Assembly (NCBI GenBank): GCA_903813345.2
Contig: CAIIXF020000008.1
Coordinates: 29,826,005 to 29,886,004 of the forward strand
Length of the DNA stretch: 60,000 nucleotides
Direction of reading: 5' to 3'
Origin: Owenia fusiformis
Lineage: Eukaryota > Annelida > Polychaeta > Sabellida > Oweniidae
How positions within the stretch are numbered: the stretch's first letter is position 1; the number at the start of each line of letters is the position of its first letter. The translations under genes and the position numbers were made by a program. This document shows positions 1 to 10,600 of this stretch, in pieces. The notes beneath the pieces were generated by a model that did not search any database, was not told the DNA's origin, and saw only the letters and a program-made list of their open reading frames with translations.

Positions 1-730
1 AAATTATTCATACATTTCAATTCCATCCTTGAAATATCATCATTTACATATTGTTCAAAGTCTGAATTAAAGATGTCTCTTTTGTCGTAAGAAGCTAATC
101 GACTAAAATAAAATTTCCATTCTTGACATACTTCCACTGGATCCGTAATTACTTGACCATTATGATTTCTGATTGATTTACCCCATTTTTTATCTGATCT
201 GTGCCAGTTCATTCTCATCAAGTTTTCATTAGATTATACAATTTTGAAAAGGAAGGCATGTTTCGCATTTTTAATAGCACGTCTAAACACATTTGAGCAA
301 TTTCTGGGCCTACCAGCCCGAACCCATTCGCGCAAAGCAAGCTTCCTTTTACGCACAAGTTCAGTAAGCTCCACATTCCAGAAGGGTTTCTGGTGATTGC
401 AAAATTGCTTAATTGGCACGTATAGGGTTTGACTTCTCTGACAAGAGATTTTCTAACCTGGAAAAGTAGGCATCAATTACTACCTTATCGATAACATTAA
501 GCTTGGAAATATCGCTAATTAATTTCTTTACCTGAGTATCGACATCATTTGTGTAATCACCCTTTAAATGATCTGTTAATTTATGCCATGCAAAACTTGG
601 CTTGATTGACGCACAAGGAGAACTTTTTTGCGTTAAAATAGATGGCAATTAAGCAATTCCCAACTGTCTTTGTTATCTTTAAGCAATGCGTCCACTTCTG
701 ACATCACCGTAGACCATGACGTACGCTCCA
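1..730 (-). pseudogene. LINE ORF2 fragment (linker between endonuclease and RT)
   Basis: Read on the minus strand from about 730 to the window edge, three frames give the tryptophan/lysine-rich linker that lies between endonuclease and reverse transcriptase in non-LTR retrotransposons. A stretch at 648-409 is followed with a frameshift by 419-234 (PFWNVELTELVRKRKLALRE). A third frame from about 217 to base 1 contains MRMNWHRSDKKWGKSIR and FYFSRLASYDKRDIF. Frameshifts and stops show it is dead. It continues off the left edge, where the RT would be expected. The clade is not assignable here. Confidence 0.75.
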
Positions 731-1401
731 CTGGCCAAATGTTTTACCACCTTCTGGCTTAAGGTGGTAGTGTCGAAATAACATTATGAGATTGTCGTCA
801 TTCTCTGGCGCAGTAAATGTTGCCTTTCTCTTCAAAGTTAGATAATCATCCCGGGATAATCATCCACCTCGCCGAGAGTGTACTTGTCATATGGAAGTGT
901 TGTCACAATTTGAATGCTTCAACGATATTTGGCTGCTCCCCGGGGGCTGCTCATCCGGGAAGTGGTATCTTAATTCATTTTTAACTTGAGATGACACACA
1001 GGCTCGTGATGCTATGACTTGCTTAGTGAAATCTTCGGACTTCAAATCACTGACAGTTCCCTGTGTATTTTTCAGCGCTCTACATCTGAAGCCCGGGTAT
1101 ACAGTCATTAATAAAGAATCAGTCTTATTCTTATCAAATCAGTCTTATTCGTATTCAATGTAAGTAATATAGTAATATAGTAAACGATTATATACATGTA
1201 TACACCACACATTACCAACTCAGTACACTAGGGGACTTTTTAAACATTTTTATTTAAACATATTCCTGGGCCTCAGCTCTACATAGTTGATCGTAGGAAC
1301 TCTCCGTAATTGAAAGCGACATCTTTCGCCAAGTCTTAAGATCTGAGCATGGTTGTTATCTTGATGGATTTCAAAATTCTACTTAACAATCTAACTTTTC
1401 G
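731..1401. other. No gene recognised
   Basis: A minus-strand frame at 1108-887 is open but matches no family I recognise. It may be an older extension of the neighbouring LINE. The interval 1111-1400 is AT-rich, with short local duplications such as two copies of AATCAGTCTTATTC near 1117-1150, and no other structure I can support. Confidence 0.4.
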
Positions 1402-3537
1402 GCTTTTCTACAGGTTTGTTGACCCTTTAATGCACGGCTCAACATGTTAGAATGCTGATTTCTCATGTGTGATGAAATTCAGCTGAATATGTTGCGTAAA
1501 CATTTATATTGTTTGCATTATATGATGGAAATTGGCGGGGTTAAACCTTTCTAATACTGTACTCATCGCATTTCTCAGATGACCTTCCTTACTTTAACGT
1601 ACTCATCGAGTGTACTATCCTTACTCGGTTTGTTTATTTCGTGGTATGTGGAAAGTAGTTTAAAAACCTGTTTGGGACTTCAATGCTATATATACTACAG
1701 CACCATCTTTGGATAGAATACTCTAATTTGCAGACACATAATGCCCAGAATAACTGCATGGGAAACATCTGATCATAACAGTGAACGGTAAAATATTTTG
1801 AATTATTTTCTGTGGATGGATGAGCTTAATTGGTAGTGGTAAATTGGTCAATATACATAAATATGATGACGTTTTGGTACTCCAGCTATGTAAGAGAGCA
1901 GAACTTTAGATTTTCGTTCGATATTTTTGTTGACATTTTTTGACATGAAGGTGGGATGTTTTGCTGTATTTTTCTGAAATTCTTTGAAAATCGATGAACT
2001 GCGATTTGAGAAATACTAATTTGAACTTTGTCAATTTAACATGCATCTCAATGGTACAAAGAAATAAGGTGAGTTCTACCATCAAACTGGGTAAAGCAAT
2101 GGATCAAACTTTGTACAATAGTGGAAGATTTGCAGGCTATAATCGGGGTTGACCCCTTTTTGAGAGACTTGCTCCTGTTTTCAGCGGGGCCCCCTCATGA
2201 TTTTAGCGGAGCTTCCTCATGTTTACAGTGTGACCTTTTGTTCATTTCTCATGTTTGAAGCTAGTCCTAATTTAAAAAGGTCACACTGTAAACATGAGGA
2301 AGCTCCGCTAAAATCATGAGGGGGCCCCGCTGAAAACAGGAGCAAGTCTCTCGAGATATAATAAAATGGAATTGAAATAAAAAATATTTTATGAAACTTT
2401 GTCATGATACTCAGTACAACTTTATTTCGTATCACTACATGATATTTCAATGGCAGGGAAACTACGCTCTTCAGTTACAACACATGGAAAAATATAGATA
2501 AAGATTCAAGATGATACTTTCTCTCCATCCCTTAAATATCTAGACCCAGAACGAGAGCACGTGATACCTTTTTCCAACAGTTGTCTTTTTAGTTTTACAC
2601 GTAATAATGTAATCATCGAGAAAAATTAAATGACGAATAACATTTGATGAACCTTTTCTTTTTAAAGGCAGAATCAGATCTATAGGGGGTGATAAAATTA
2701 CAAGCAACTTGTATAATTGACCTACCAATATATGCCTTACAATATCAAATACAATATCTCCCAAAAGATTCCCAATATGTTATAAATTGGTGAAGTTATT
2801 CATGATTCAAAGTGTAAAAATGGCTGAAATGCGCCCAAATAATAAGAATGGTAACCATTCTTATAGAAAAATAATACATTATTGTAAAAATCTTAAGTTT
2901 TCCTTGAATAAAGTATGCACTTCTGTGATTTTTAGAAAATAGACATGACAAGGAATGACATGAGCCAAAAATATTCTAAAGTTGAGACAATATTTCGTTT
3001 AGCCTGCTCGCTATATCTGATTCTCTCTTTAATGCACGCGTTTTAGCTATCAATAAATACGGGGCCGCGTTCCCGTGTACACGCCTCCCAGTTAACATTA
3101 TGATGAGACGCAAGTAGTAATTGTCCTTGACGCGTGCACAGGTGGTTGACAGTGAACTACCACATCGACAGCTAGACGGGGCTTGCATATTTCAACCCTG
3201 TCACGGATTAGAACTTATGACTTCTCAGCGTATAAGAATATGCCTTATAGTAGTTTCAGTAGTAGCAACAATTGCTCTGATGATTAATTTCCAATGGACT
3301 AGGAGTATATCAAAAGTAAACAGGCCTGCCCCTGCAAAACGTGTAAAACTTGTTGGACATAATGGATTTGGTCATGATACTCTGCCACGTCGCATAATTT
3401 ATCGCAAGGAATTTAAGGTAAAAAATCGAAATGAAAATCTTATATTTTATAGCAGAAGTCCAAAATGTGGAAGCACCACGATGATGGCCGTGATGAGAGC
3501 GGCTTGCAAATATAGCGGAAAATACAATGTGACCTAT
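1402..3537 (+). repeat. Segmental duplication, copy 1 (short copy, empty sites preserved)
   Basis: This block aligns in the same orientation and order with a second copy beginning at 13363 and ending at about 25716, within the full-length sulfotransferase. Shared landmarks include GCTTTTCTACAGGTTTG (1402 and 13363), CAGACACATAATGCCCAGAA, GGGTAAAGCAATGGATCAAA and GTTGACAGTGAACTACCACA. Copy 1 lacks the large insertions present in copy 2, but carries about 300 bp near 2640-2990 and about 85 bp near 1878-1962 that copy 2 lacks. Homology ends abruptly at 3537 inside the sulfotransferase coding sequence. Confidence 0.88.
2162..2352. repeat. Perfect 78-bp inverted repeat, 35-bp loop
   Basis: Bases 2162-2239 are the exact reverse complement of 2275-2352 by eye, separated by 35 bp. 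The equivalent place in copy 2 (16471-17640, ignoring the mariner) has only the left arm. The right arm is therefore a local inverted duplication that arose in copy 1 after the segmental duplication. It is not a transposon terminal repeat, because the arm consists of the ordinary sequence of the duplicated block. Confidence 0.93.
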
Positions 3538-3540
3538 TAG
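3217..3540 (+). pseudogene. Truncated 2-O-sulfotransferase paralogue
   Basis: From the ATG at 3217 the frame matches residues 1-112 of the full-length gene at 25367-26446, with about one substitution per ten residues and a few missing codons. It keeps the N-terminal membrane anchor and the 5'-phosphosulfate binding motif SRSPKCGSTTM. Homology stops after the codons for NVTY, where a TAG (3538-3540) follows immediately in unrelated sequence. The catalytic histidine and the 3'-phosphate motif are absent, so no sulfotransferase activity is expected. The frame is open upstream to about 3121, but by comparison with copy 2 the true start is 3217. Confidence 0.9.
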
Positions 3541-4993
3541 GCGAGTGGGAGCAGGGTCAAATATGGAACTTTAATTAAGATTGACTGCAACCGCTCAAAA
3601 CATGTTGTACTTTCATAATATTGATATGTAGATTCCAAATATGACAATGAAAAGTTTTGAAAAATGGCCCGTTACCATAGAAACGGATGCAAAGTGCCAC
3701 GCCCACTTTTCATTAGCCATAAAGAATGATAAACACAATATTGGCCATAACTTTTTTAATTTTTAACTATTTTTAATGATATTGGTACCATATTGAACGT
3801 AATAAAATTTCCCGTCACCCTATGTATTATTTAGTCGGTTTCAATTGTTCACCCGGCAATTATGACGTCATAATATCCTTAAATTCCCATTTTAAGGTAT
3901 ATTTAACGAATTGCTCCACATCAATGTCAATTAAATACCTTAGTGAATATTCTTATCAAATAAAATGAGATTATTTTTGTTCACGTTAATGTGCTCTTTC
4001 CAGTGATACCTTTGATGTTACATAACACTAATACACTTTTGTTCTAGAGCCTCTTAAACCCATGGCTACACTATGGTAAAATGCTGAATCCATATTTAAT
4101 CGCATTTTACTACAATTTACTGATTCTCTGTCTATCTGTGTGTGTATGTCTATGCCTGTTTGCTACCAAACCATTAAGACGTTAGAAAACAAAACGTGGC
4201 GCATATGTCCAGTATAGTACCCCCCTTGAATATAAAGTGGTTAAGAACTTGTGATGTCATCTTGGTGCCTAGCAACCACTTAGGAATGGATTAAAACGCC
4301 TTATTATGGCCATTTTGCCCTAGTTTCATCATTGTATAGGCACTAAAACATCTAGATATGGAGAAAGAATCACCCCTCAGCATTGACCCTACAGTGTATC
4401 ACTGTCTTTGTAGACTGGTTATTGTGATGTCAGCTGTGTTGCCTAGAAACCACATAGAAATGTTCTAAAGTTTGCCAAAAAATGAGATAGTTCATTCAGT
4501 ATTCTTCCATTTACTCACAGGTTATGTTATCAAAACACTCATTTAAGATTCAGACACTAGTATTATAATCTAAGAAATACCAATGTGTGTGTTCAAAACG
4601 GGCACTCTGCATCAAAATAAAATGTACCTGCCTAGGAACCACCTAAAAACGGTCAAAAGCTGCCGAAAATGAGGTATTTTGTCCAAAATTATGTAATTTA
4701 CAATTTATGCAACCACAAAACACATCTGAGCTTCATAAATACAATGTACATGGCATCAAATAAGTCTGTTCTCCATCCCCCATAATTTTTTAATTTAGAA
4801 CTAACATCCCCTTAGGAAAAATGTTATGGGTAACCCATATGTTTCACATAACTACCCATATTGTTACCCATAGCCCCCAAGTACCCATAACTTAAGGGTA
4901 ATTGATGCCTTATCCAACCTAAGTTTTTTGGTAATGACTTATAATGGGTAATAATGGGTAAATAATGGTTTTAGGTTATGCCATTATGTATTG
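3541..4993. other. Non-coding stretch with a TTATGGGTAA-type cluster
   Basis: No coding frame of note. Between about 4828 and 4975 the motif TTATGGGTAA and its complement TTACCCATAA recur many times in both orientations, making overlapping short hairpins. The junction at 3537/3538 marks either a duplication breakpoint or the edge of an insertion. Confidence 0.55.
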
Positions 4994-6332
4994 AACAGGA
5001 TCTTAAGAGGTTCTGGACAAATCATTTGATTCTGGACTTGTCATATTTTTTTTTCAACGAAATCCCATCCAAGGGTTGAATTTTTATTAGCTATTTAGAG
5101 AGTGAGTCCTGCCTAGTATTAATTTCAATAAAAAAGTTAAAATAGAACCCTATTTGAGAGTCAATCTAATACTTACATTACATTGATAAATTAAGGCAAA
5201 TCCTGAAATATTTTTAAAGTGCATTTTTTTATGAAATATTATCCAGCAAGTATTTAAATGAAACGGTCTTATTTAAATACAAATCATAACATGATATTTT
5301 TCATGAAACATTTTTCAATGAAATTCAATTGAAGGGTCAAGATAAAACGAGCTAATTTAGGTGAAAACCCTTACATGATGATGTGTTTTCATAACTTCTT
5401 TCATAAAATTCCATCAAGGGGTGAAGATAAAATGATCGAATTTAAGTGATTTAAGGATCACGAGAATATGTTTTCTTTGATATTTTCTATGAAATCCCAT
5501 CCAATGGTCAAGGTAAAATTTTGAATTTGATTTTGATTTGGTCACGTGTTCGAAAGATCCATATAAGGCCCATAGAACCATATAGGAACGTCATTTTGAA
5601 TGTCACGTGATAGATCCATATAAGGCTTTTAGAACCATTTATGGAAAGATGAGGGAAGCCCCTGACACCTGTTTCACGATTTTTATGCACTTCATTATTG
5701 TACCGAAGTTTACCGATTCGATTCGTCGTATTTCGGAATCCTGGTGACAATTTTATACTCCATTGGAGTATTTTTGACCTACTTCTTATGACGGAAATTC
5801 CCGAACCTTGTTCGGATTAATCCGGATTTTCTGACCTACCTTATCTACCGAGATTTCACGAGTTAACATTCGTCTCATTCCGGAATCCTGGTGACAATTT
5901 TATACTCCATTGGAGTATTTTTGATCTACTTTTTCTGGATTTTGCCCTACTTATTATATCTTGACAACAAGCAAATCAAAAAGTTCGACATGAACGGGTC
6001 TCGATCAACTAACCTAGACTATGGAAGCCAGGCACGCTAACCATTAGGCCAACGAGCTACCGATATGAAAGAACAAAAGTATTATATATTTATACCGAGC
6101 GTCAATTCAAAATGATCCTCACTTTTGTCTCCACTTAAATACGACTCGTCAGTTGTATCCAGAATAGTAGAACGCCTATGGCGCTAGTGAATAACCAAGT
6201 CCCAGGTGAGTGGTTCGTATCCCTCCGTGATATACTATTTTTGTTTTATTAAATACGACAGAAAGGAGCAAGGTGTAGGTTGAAAACAAGACGTTAGTTT
6301 GTTTCAAAACAGTTTGGAAACATTAATCTCTG
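4994..6332. repeat. Left arm of 1,339-bp inverted repeat (foldback structure)
   Basis: The reverse complement of this arm matches 10257-11595 with only scattered mismatches, and both arms measure 1,339 bp. The outer end reads AACAGGATCTTAAGAGG. The inner end is at the CAGAGATTAATG border. No clear target-site duplication flanks the structure (left flank ATGTATTG, right flank ATGTCAAA). An 80-residue open frame occurs identically in both arms (5508-5750 minus, 10839-11081 plus) but resembles no protein I know and is probably chance. Confidence 0.93.
5985..6240. other. tRNA-like sequences in left arm
   Basis: These are the left-arm counterparts of the two tRNA-like stretches described at 10364-10430 and 10526-10600. 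The 6203-6230 part has GGTTCGTATCC, an exact Pol III B-box form, on the plus strand. The 5985-6060 part has an A-box-like GGCCTAATGGTTAGCG on the minus strand. No complete cloverleaf was established. Confidence 0.4.
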
Positions 6333-7182
6333 GAACATTATTTTTTCAACACTGATACAAATTTCCCTGACATTTCCCTGACATGTCTACCGTTTCAAAA
6401 TTCCCGGTCATCTTTGGCCCTTTTGACCTAATTTTAAAATTACCTGACATTTCCAGCACTTGGAAAATCAAGTCAATTTCCCTGACATTTCCAGGTGTGT
6501 ATGAACCCTGGAAATATCCCACTGGCTCGCCCTATGAATCGCTAGCACAGATTGGATTGATTAGTGTTTCTAAATGGTGGACGAAGTGTTTGATTAGATA
6601 ATTTACATATTAAGCTTCTTAAAGGGGCAACAAGGCCTGTACATAGAAAATTCGAAATTTTTTACATTTTCTGAATTTTTAGGGCAACATTTGGCTTTAA
6701 CATCTTTTTTATACATTTTTTCTTAAAATGTATGGATAAACAATAAAATTTCAGCATTAAGCAGTGCACATTCAGTTCAAAGCTTCTATAAAGGGAGTCC
6801 AACTTATAGATTTTGAAAATCCGACTCGTTTAAAGAAGAATATCAGCAGCTTAAATCACGCCTTGTGATCATACAAAATGGATGGAGGGGGGGGGGGGGG
6901 GTAGGCGATTTCTGCAAGAAAACTCAACAAATTTTGAAGATTTATTTTTTTCAAGATAAAATTTACAACTGAATTGCCAAATGAATAGGCGCAGTGCATG
7001 GCAAAATATGTAAGGTCTTCTAGTATTTTTTGAACTGATACGCTTCTAAGATATGAGATCTATTATAAAAGGCGCATCATCATCATCATCATCATCAACA
7101 TGCAAAAGTCAATGTTTTTGCTATAAATCAGGCAACAATGGTCTACACGACCTGTAATAAATAGGTATGAGGGGCGTTATTA
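6333..7182. other. Foldback spacer, first part; poly-G and (CAT)n tracts
   Basis: No gene. The interval 6360-6500 has several degenerate copies of CCTGACATTTCC. A run of 15 G lies at 6887-6901. A (CAT)n microsatellite lies at 7075-7098. A weak local similarity links 7028-7080 with 37185-37225 (TGAGATCTATT context). Confidence 0.6.
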
Positions 7183-7974
7183 GAGAATTTTCGTTATAAG
7201 TTTTTTAAAAACTTATACGTATACTTATACTTATAAACCCAATAAACAAGGTGTTTCATAATTTCCTAATTCGTCGGGAAATATAACCTAGGACGGTAAT
7301 AAAAAGGGCCAATGGCATACCATCCGTACCCCCTTGATGTAAAGCATGTTTAGTTGTGTCATATGTGTTTTCTAGAATCAAATAGGCTGATATAGCACAC
7401 GGGTTTTACAGATTTATCTACTCTCAAATATATTTTTTGTAGATGATCGTTTTGAATCACCTTGTAGAAATAACGAAGGGAGAATTAGTTCAGCTAATGA
7501 ATGAGTCGAGCTATTTGATTGGATACTATGCCTATTCAGACAATTAATTTTAATAAGCCATTCTGGTCAGTAGGTCCACACATATACTATGCGGAGATCC
7601 AACTCTGTAAGTTTATAATCTGCGTATAAAGGCCCTTTTATACGTAAAAACTTAAAAATTGACCTTATAATTTCATGAGAACTTTGAAATGATCGACTCG
7701 TTCGTGTAGTGATTCACTTTAAAGGGTCTTGTTTATCGTACACTACAAGGACCCGTCAACTAGAATTTAGTTTATCGTGTTCATAATTGACACTAGCAAA
7801 GGACATTGTATTCGCAGTCCCTAGTTGATGATGAAGCTTGACTATATCGGGAATAGTTATGCCCCACTTGGTACAGATTATGAAAATCAATTTGAATTGA
7901 CTTTAGTTCGACAAGACCCTTTAAACTATAAGTATACGTATAAGTTTTTGAAACAACTTATAACGAAAATTCTC
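7183..7974. mobile_element. 792-bp non-autonomous DNA element, TATTA TSD
   Basis: Terminal inverted repeats of about 50 bp begin GAGAATTTTCGTTATAAG at 7183 and end with the reverse complement at 7974, with a few mismatches. TATTA is repeated directly at 7178-7182 and 7975-7979, reading as a 5-bp target-site duplication. A TA duplication with slightly longer termini is also possible. The open frame at 7825-8088 overlaps the right end and resembles nothing known. No transposase is present. Confidence 0.75.
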
Positions 7975-8469
7975 TATTATCACAACACTGATATTGCTCA
8001 CTTTTTAAAGTTGTTTCAAAGCGTTATATGTAAATGGGCGTGTGGAAGGCCCGTGGGTGGCAATAAAATAACTCGAACTTCAAATTAAAATATATATAAA
8101 ATAGTATATTTCAAACTTCAATGTTTAAAATACAATGCTCTGTAATGTACAACATGAACTCTTACAGCAACTACTGACAAGCCAACACCCAATGCAAACT
8201 CAGCTACATGTGAGTGAGAAAGACCATATAGGGGAACAAAAGATATATAAAACTGACACAGTTTGCATAGTTGAATAACTCAAGGTGAAAAGTGAACATG
8301 GTATTAAAAGAGTAAAACTGCAAACAACCTACTTAGGGACCTGTTATATTGAGATGAATAGGGATTGATTAATATGAACAGTAATAATATAAAATGTGAA
8401 AATGACCATGTTACATATACACAAATAACACCATTGTTACAAAATCACAAAAAGTGAAATATCTATTCT
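7975..8469. other. No gene or clear element
   Basis: AT-rich sequence between two repeats. No reading frame, inverted repeat or tandem array that I can support. Confidence 0.4.
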
Positions 8470-8675
8470 TGTATTGCATTTTCGTTCACTGGACATATTT
8501 TAATTGCATTGCTATTAGATACATTTTAAGGGTGATATGAAAATTGAACCACGAAAACAGATGTACTTTAAGTTAAAGGGAACTTTCTACCATACCCGCC
8601 ATGCTATCTGACCCGAACGAGCCACCTTGTGGTGAGATTGGTAACTACCTGCTCGCATCTGCGTTATTACGCAGA
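8470..8675 (+). repeat. Dispersed repeat, copy A
   Basis: The reverse complement of 52130-52335 matches here. Shared stretches include AAGGGAACTTTCT, the CATGGTGGGTATAG/CATACCCGCCATG pair, GAGCCACCTTGTGGTG against CACCAGGTGGCTCG, and CGCATCTGCGTTATTA. It is a moderately diverged interspersed repeat of about 200 bp in opposite orientation at the two sites. No terminal repeats or coding content. Confidence 0.75.
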
Positions 8676-9551
8676 GACATAAACGTATACACAAGGAAAC
8701 GATAGGAGATAACCTATTTTATCTCTGTATACATTTTAACTTTAATACATCGTTGAATCGAATTCGTCCAAAGGTCTTGAAACGTAAAATACCTAAATAT
8801 TTATCTTAGACCTTGGGATGACCTTGTACAAGAAACATTAATGTTGACCTCGGTTCATCTAATCATAATTCGCCAAGGGCCATAGTATCATCAAACGCCA
8901 AATACCTAGACATTGATCGTTTACTTGGATTTAAATAAGGAGTATGATTTTAAAATTGGCTAGGTCGTGGTTAAGCAACAATAGTATGTTCGAAATACCG
9001 CTGTGTAATGCCTGGATCACATTTGCTGCGAGTATTTTGTTCAAAATTGAATACATTTCTGAACACAATACTCAATCGGCCGGGCGCCGTAGTGAAAATC
9101 GGAGCAAATGTGACCAAGACATAAAACAATTGAATAATACTGTATCAGTTTCACATTTACAGCGGTCAAAAGCATTTACAAAAAACCGCCAGAGTTGGCA
9201 ATCATATAAAATGAAACCAATCCCGCTGTGATTCATAGAAATAACTAATTTACTGCATTGAGTTCAATGTTATAACCATGTCGATTTACATGAGTGTCCG
9301 ATTCATTGTACCAAATTTAAACCTTGACTGTTTTCCAGAAAGCAATAAGCTGACATATATCATATTTTACATTTTAATACAACTGAAAAGATAATAAATG
9401 TTTTAATATAAAGTTGACGTAGTTATAAATGTTTTCAGCGTAAAATCAAAGCACAACCATATAATTAAAAACATTACGCTGGGATTCCAACTGGATACAA
9501 CTGACGAGTTGTATTTAGGTGGCCTAAAGTGCTGCTTATTTTTTCGTGAAG
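8676..9551. other. Foldback spacer with a small hairpin
   Basis: The 95-residue open frame at 8944-9231 resembles no known family. Inside it lies an imperfect ~100-bp inverted repeat (about 9015-9112) with ends TCACATTTGCT and AGCAAATGTGA, so the frame is more likely repeat than gene. Near 9494-9530 a phrase CTGGATACAACTGACGAG recurs from the large arms (also about 10428 and 6150). Confidence 0.45.
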
Positions 9552-9790
9552 CCACTCAGTAAAATTACGATTTCGCTCAACCCTGATGTTCAATCAACAT
9601 CATTCGAGTATCTATATGTTCCTGACACGTTCGGGCATCCGGTTATGACAACGTCTACCCAATGTTTGCACGAGAAATTGACGTAATTCATGACTGAAAT
9701 CGGGAAGACAAAAATATGTGATATTCTTTCAGAATTGTTTATAATAACTATTTACAAAAACGTTCCCGAGACACAATCCATTTAGGTAGA
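9552..9790 (+). pseudogene. Unrecognised coding fragment, inverted copy 1
   Basis: The plus-strand translation contains PLSKITISLNPDVQS, FEYLYVPDTFG and, after a gap with a stop, TIYKNVPET. These match the minus-strand frame at 10016-10216 at both DNA and protein level. The conservation suggests both derive from one protein-coding sequence of unknown function, now broken by stops and a roughly 90-bp unmatched stretch. I do not recognise the protein. Confidence 0.4.
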
Positions 9791-10015
9791 GTTTGTTTTA
9801 AAGTCGAAAAGCCCCAATAAGACAATACAAACCCAGATTAAACCCAGAAGAATGCAGATTTCATGTAATGATTTACGTTCATGTAAACAAGGAAAGTACA
9901 TATAATCCCCATATAAAACACTGGCCTACGTGACATGTAAACACAGGTTCAAATTGAAATATAGAAAATTTTCAACATAGCATTTGCTTCTGTGTTCTGT
10001 ATGCCCCTCTACCTG

Positions 10016-10216
10016 CTAATAAGGCAATGTATCTTCAAATAAAACCTTAGCCAAGTAGATAAGGGTCTCTGGAACACTTTTGTAAATAGTTTTCACAAGC
10101 AATTTTATTCCCGGACGCCCAAACGTGTCAGGAACACATATATATTTGAATGATCTTGATTGGACATCAGGTTGCAGAGAAATCGTATTTTTACTGAGTG
10201 GATTATTGAATTTCAT
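10016..10216 (-). pseudogene. Unrecognised coding fragment, inverted copy 2
   Basis: A 66-codon frame with NTISLQPDVQSRSFKYI, VPDTFGRPGIK and IYKSVPETLIYLAKVLFED. It is homologous to 9552-9790 in reverse orientation. The pair sits just inside the right arm of the large foldback structure. It may be a captured gene fragment or part of an unknown transposon protein. No start or end context is convincing. Confidence 0.4.
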
Positions 10217-10363
10217 AAATCTAGAGGCCCTTCAGGAGTGGAAAACCTTAAATTATCAGAGATTAATGTTTCCAAACTGTTTTGAAACAAACTAACGTCT
10301 TGTTTTCAACCTACACCTTGCTCCTTTCTGTCGTATTTAATAAAACAAAAATAGTATATCACG

Positions 10364-10430
10364 GAGGGATACGAACCCCTCACCTGGGACTTGGTTATTC
10401 ACTAGCGCCATAGGCGTTCTACTATTCTGG
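10364..10430 (-). other. tRNA-like sequence with exact B box
   Basis: On the minus strand the sequence has GGTTCGTATCC (10367-10377), an exact match to the Pol III B-box form, inside a plausible T-arm with complementary CCTC/GAGG bases. Upstream lies TGGCGCTAGTGAATAACC, which loosely fits an A box. It may be a tRNA-derived SINE head or a tRNA pseudogene. No full acceptor stem was found. Confidence 0.4.
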
Positions 10431-10525
10431 ATACAACTGACGAGTCGTATTTAAGTGGAGACAAAAGTGAGGATCATTTTGAATTGACGCTCGGTATAAA
10501 TATATAATACTTTTGTTCTTTCATA

Positions 10526-10600
10526 TCGGTAGCTCGTTGGCCTAATGGTTAGCGTGCCTGGCTTCCATAGTCTAGGTTAGTTGATCGAGACCCGTTCATG
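10526..10600 (+). other. tRNA-like sequence (A and B box)
   Basis: TAGCTCGTTGGCCTAATGG TTAGCGTGCCTGGCTTCC is typical of the D-arm and anticodon arm of tRNA-derived repeats. GATCGAGACC at about 10583-10592 approximates a B box. It is present in the same form in the other arm (5985-6060, minus). The acceptor stem does not close, so a functional tRNA is unlikely. Confidence 0.45.

Noticed and set aside
5508-5750. 80-residue frame found identically in both 1,339-bp arms as a conserved gene
   Set aside because: Identity is explained by the arms being near-identical DNA. It has no recognisable domain.
10526-10600. Functional tRNA gene
   Set aside because: A and B boxes are plausible but the acceptor stem does not close and the anticodon arm is unclear; kept only as tRNA-like.
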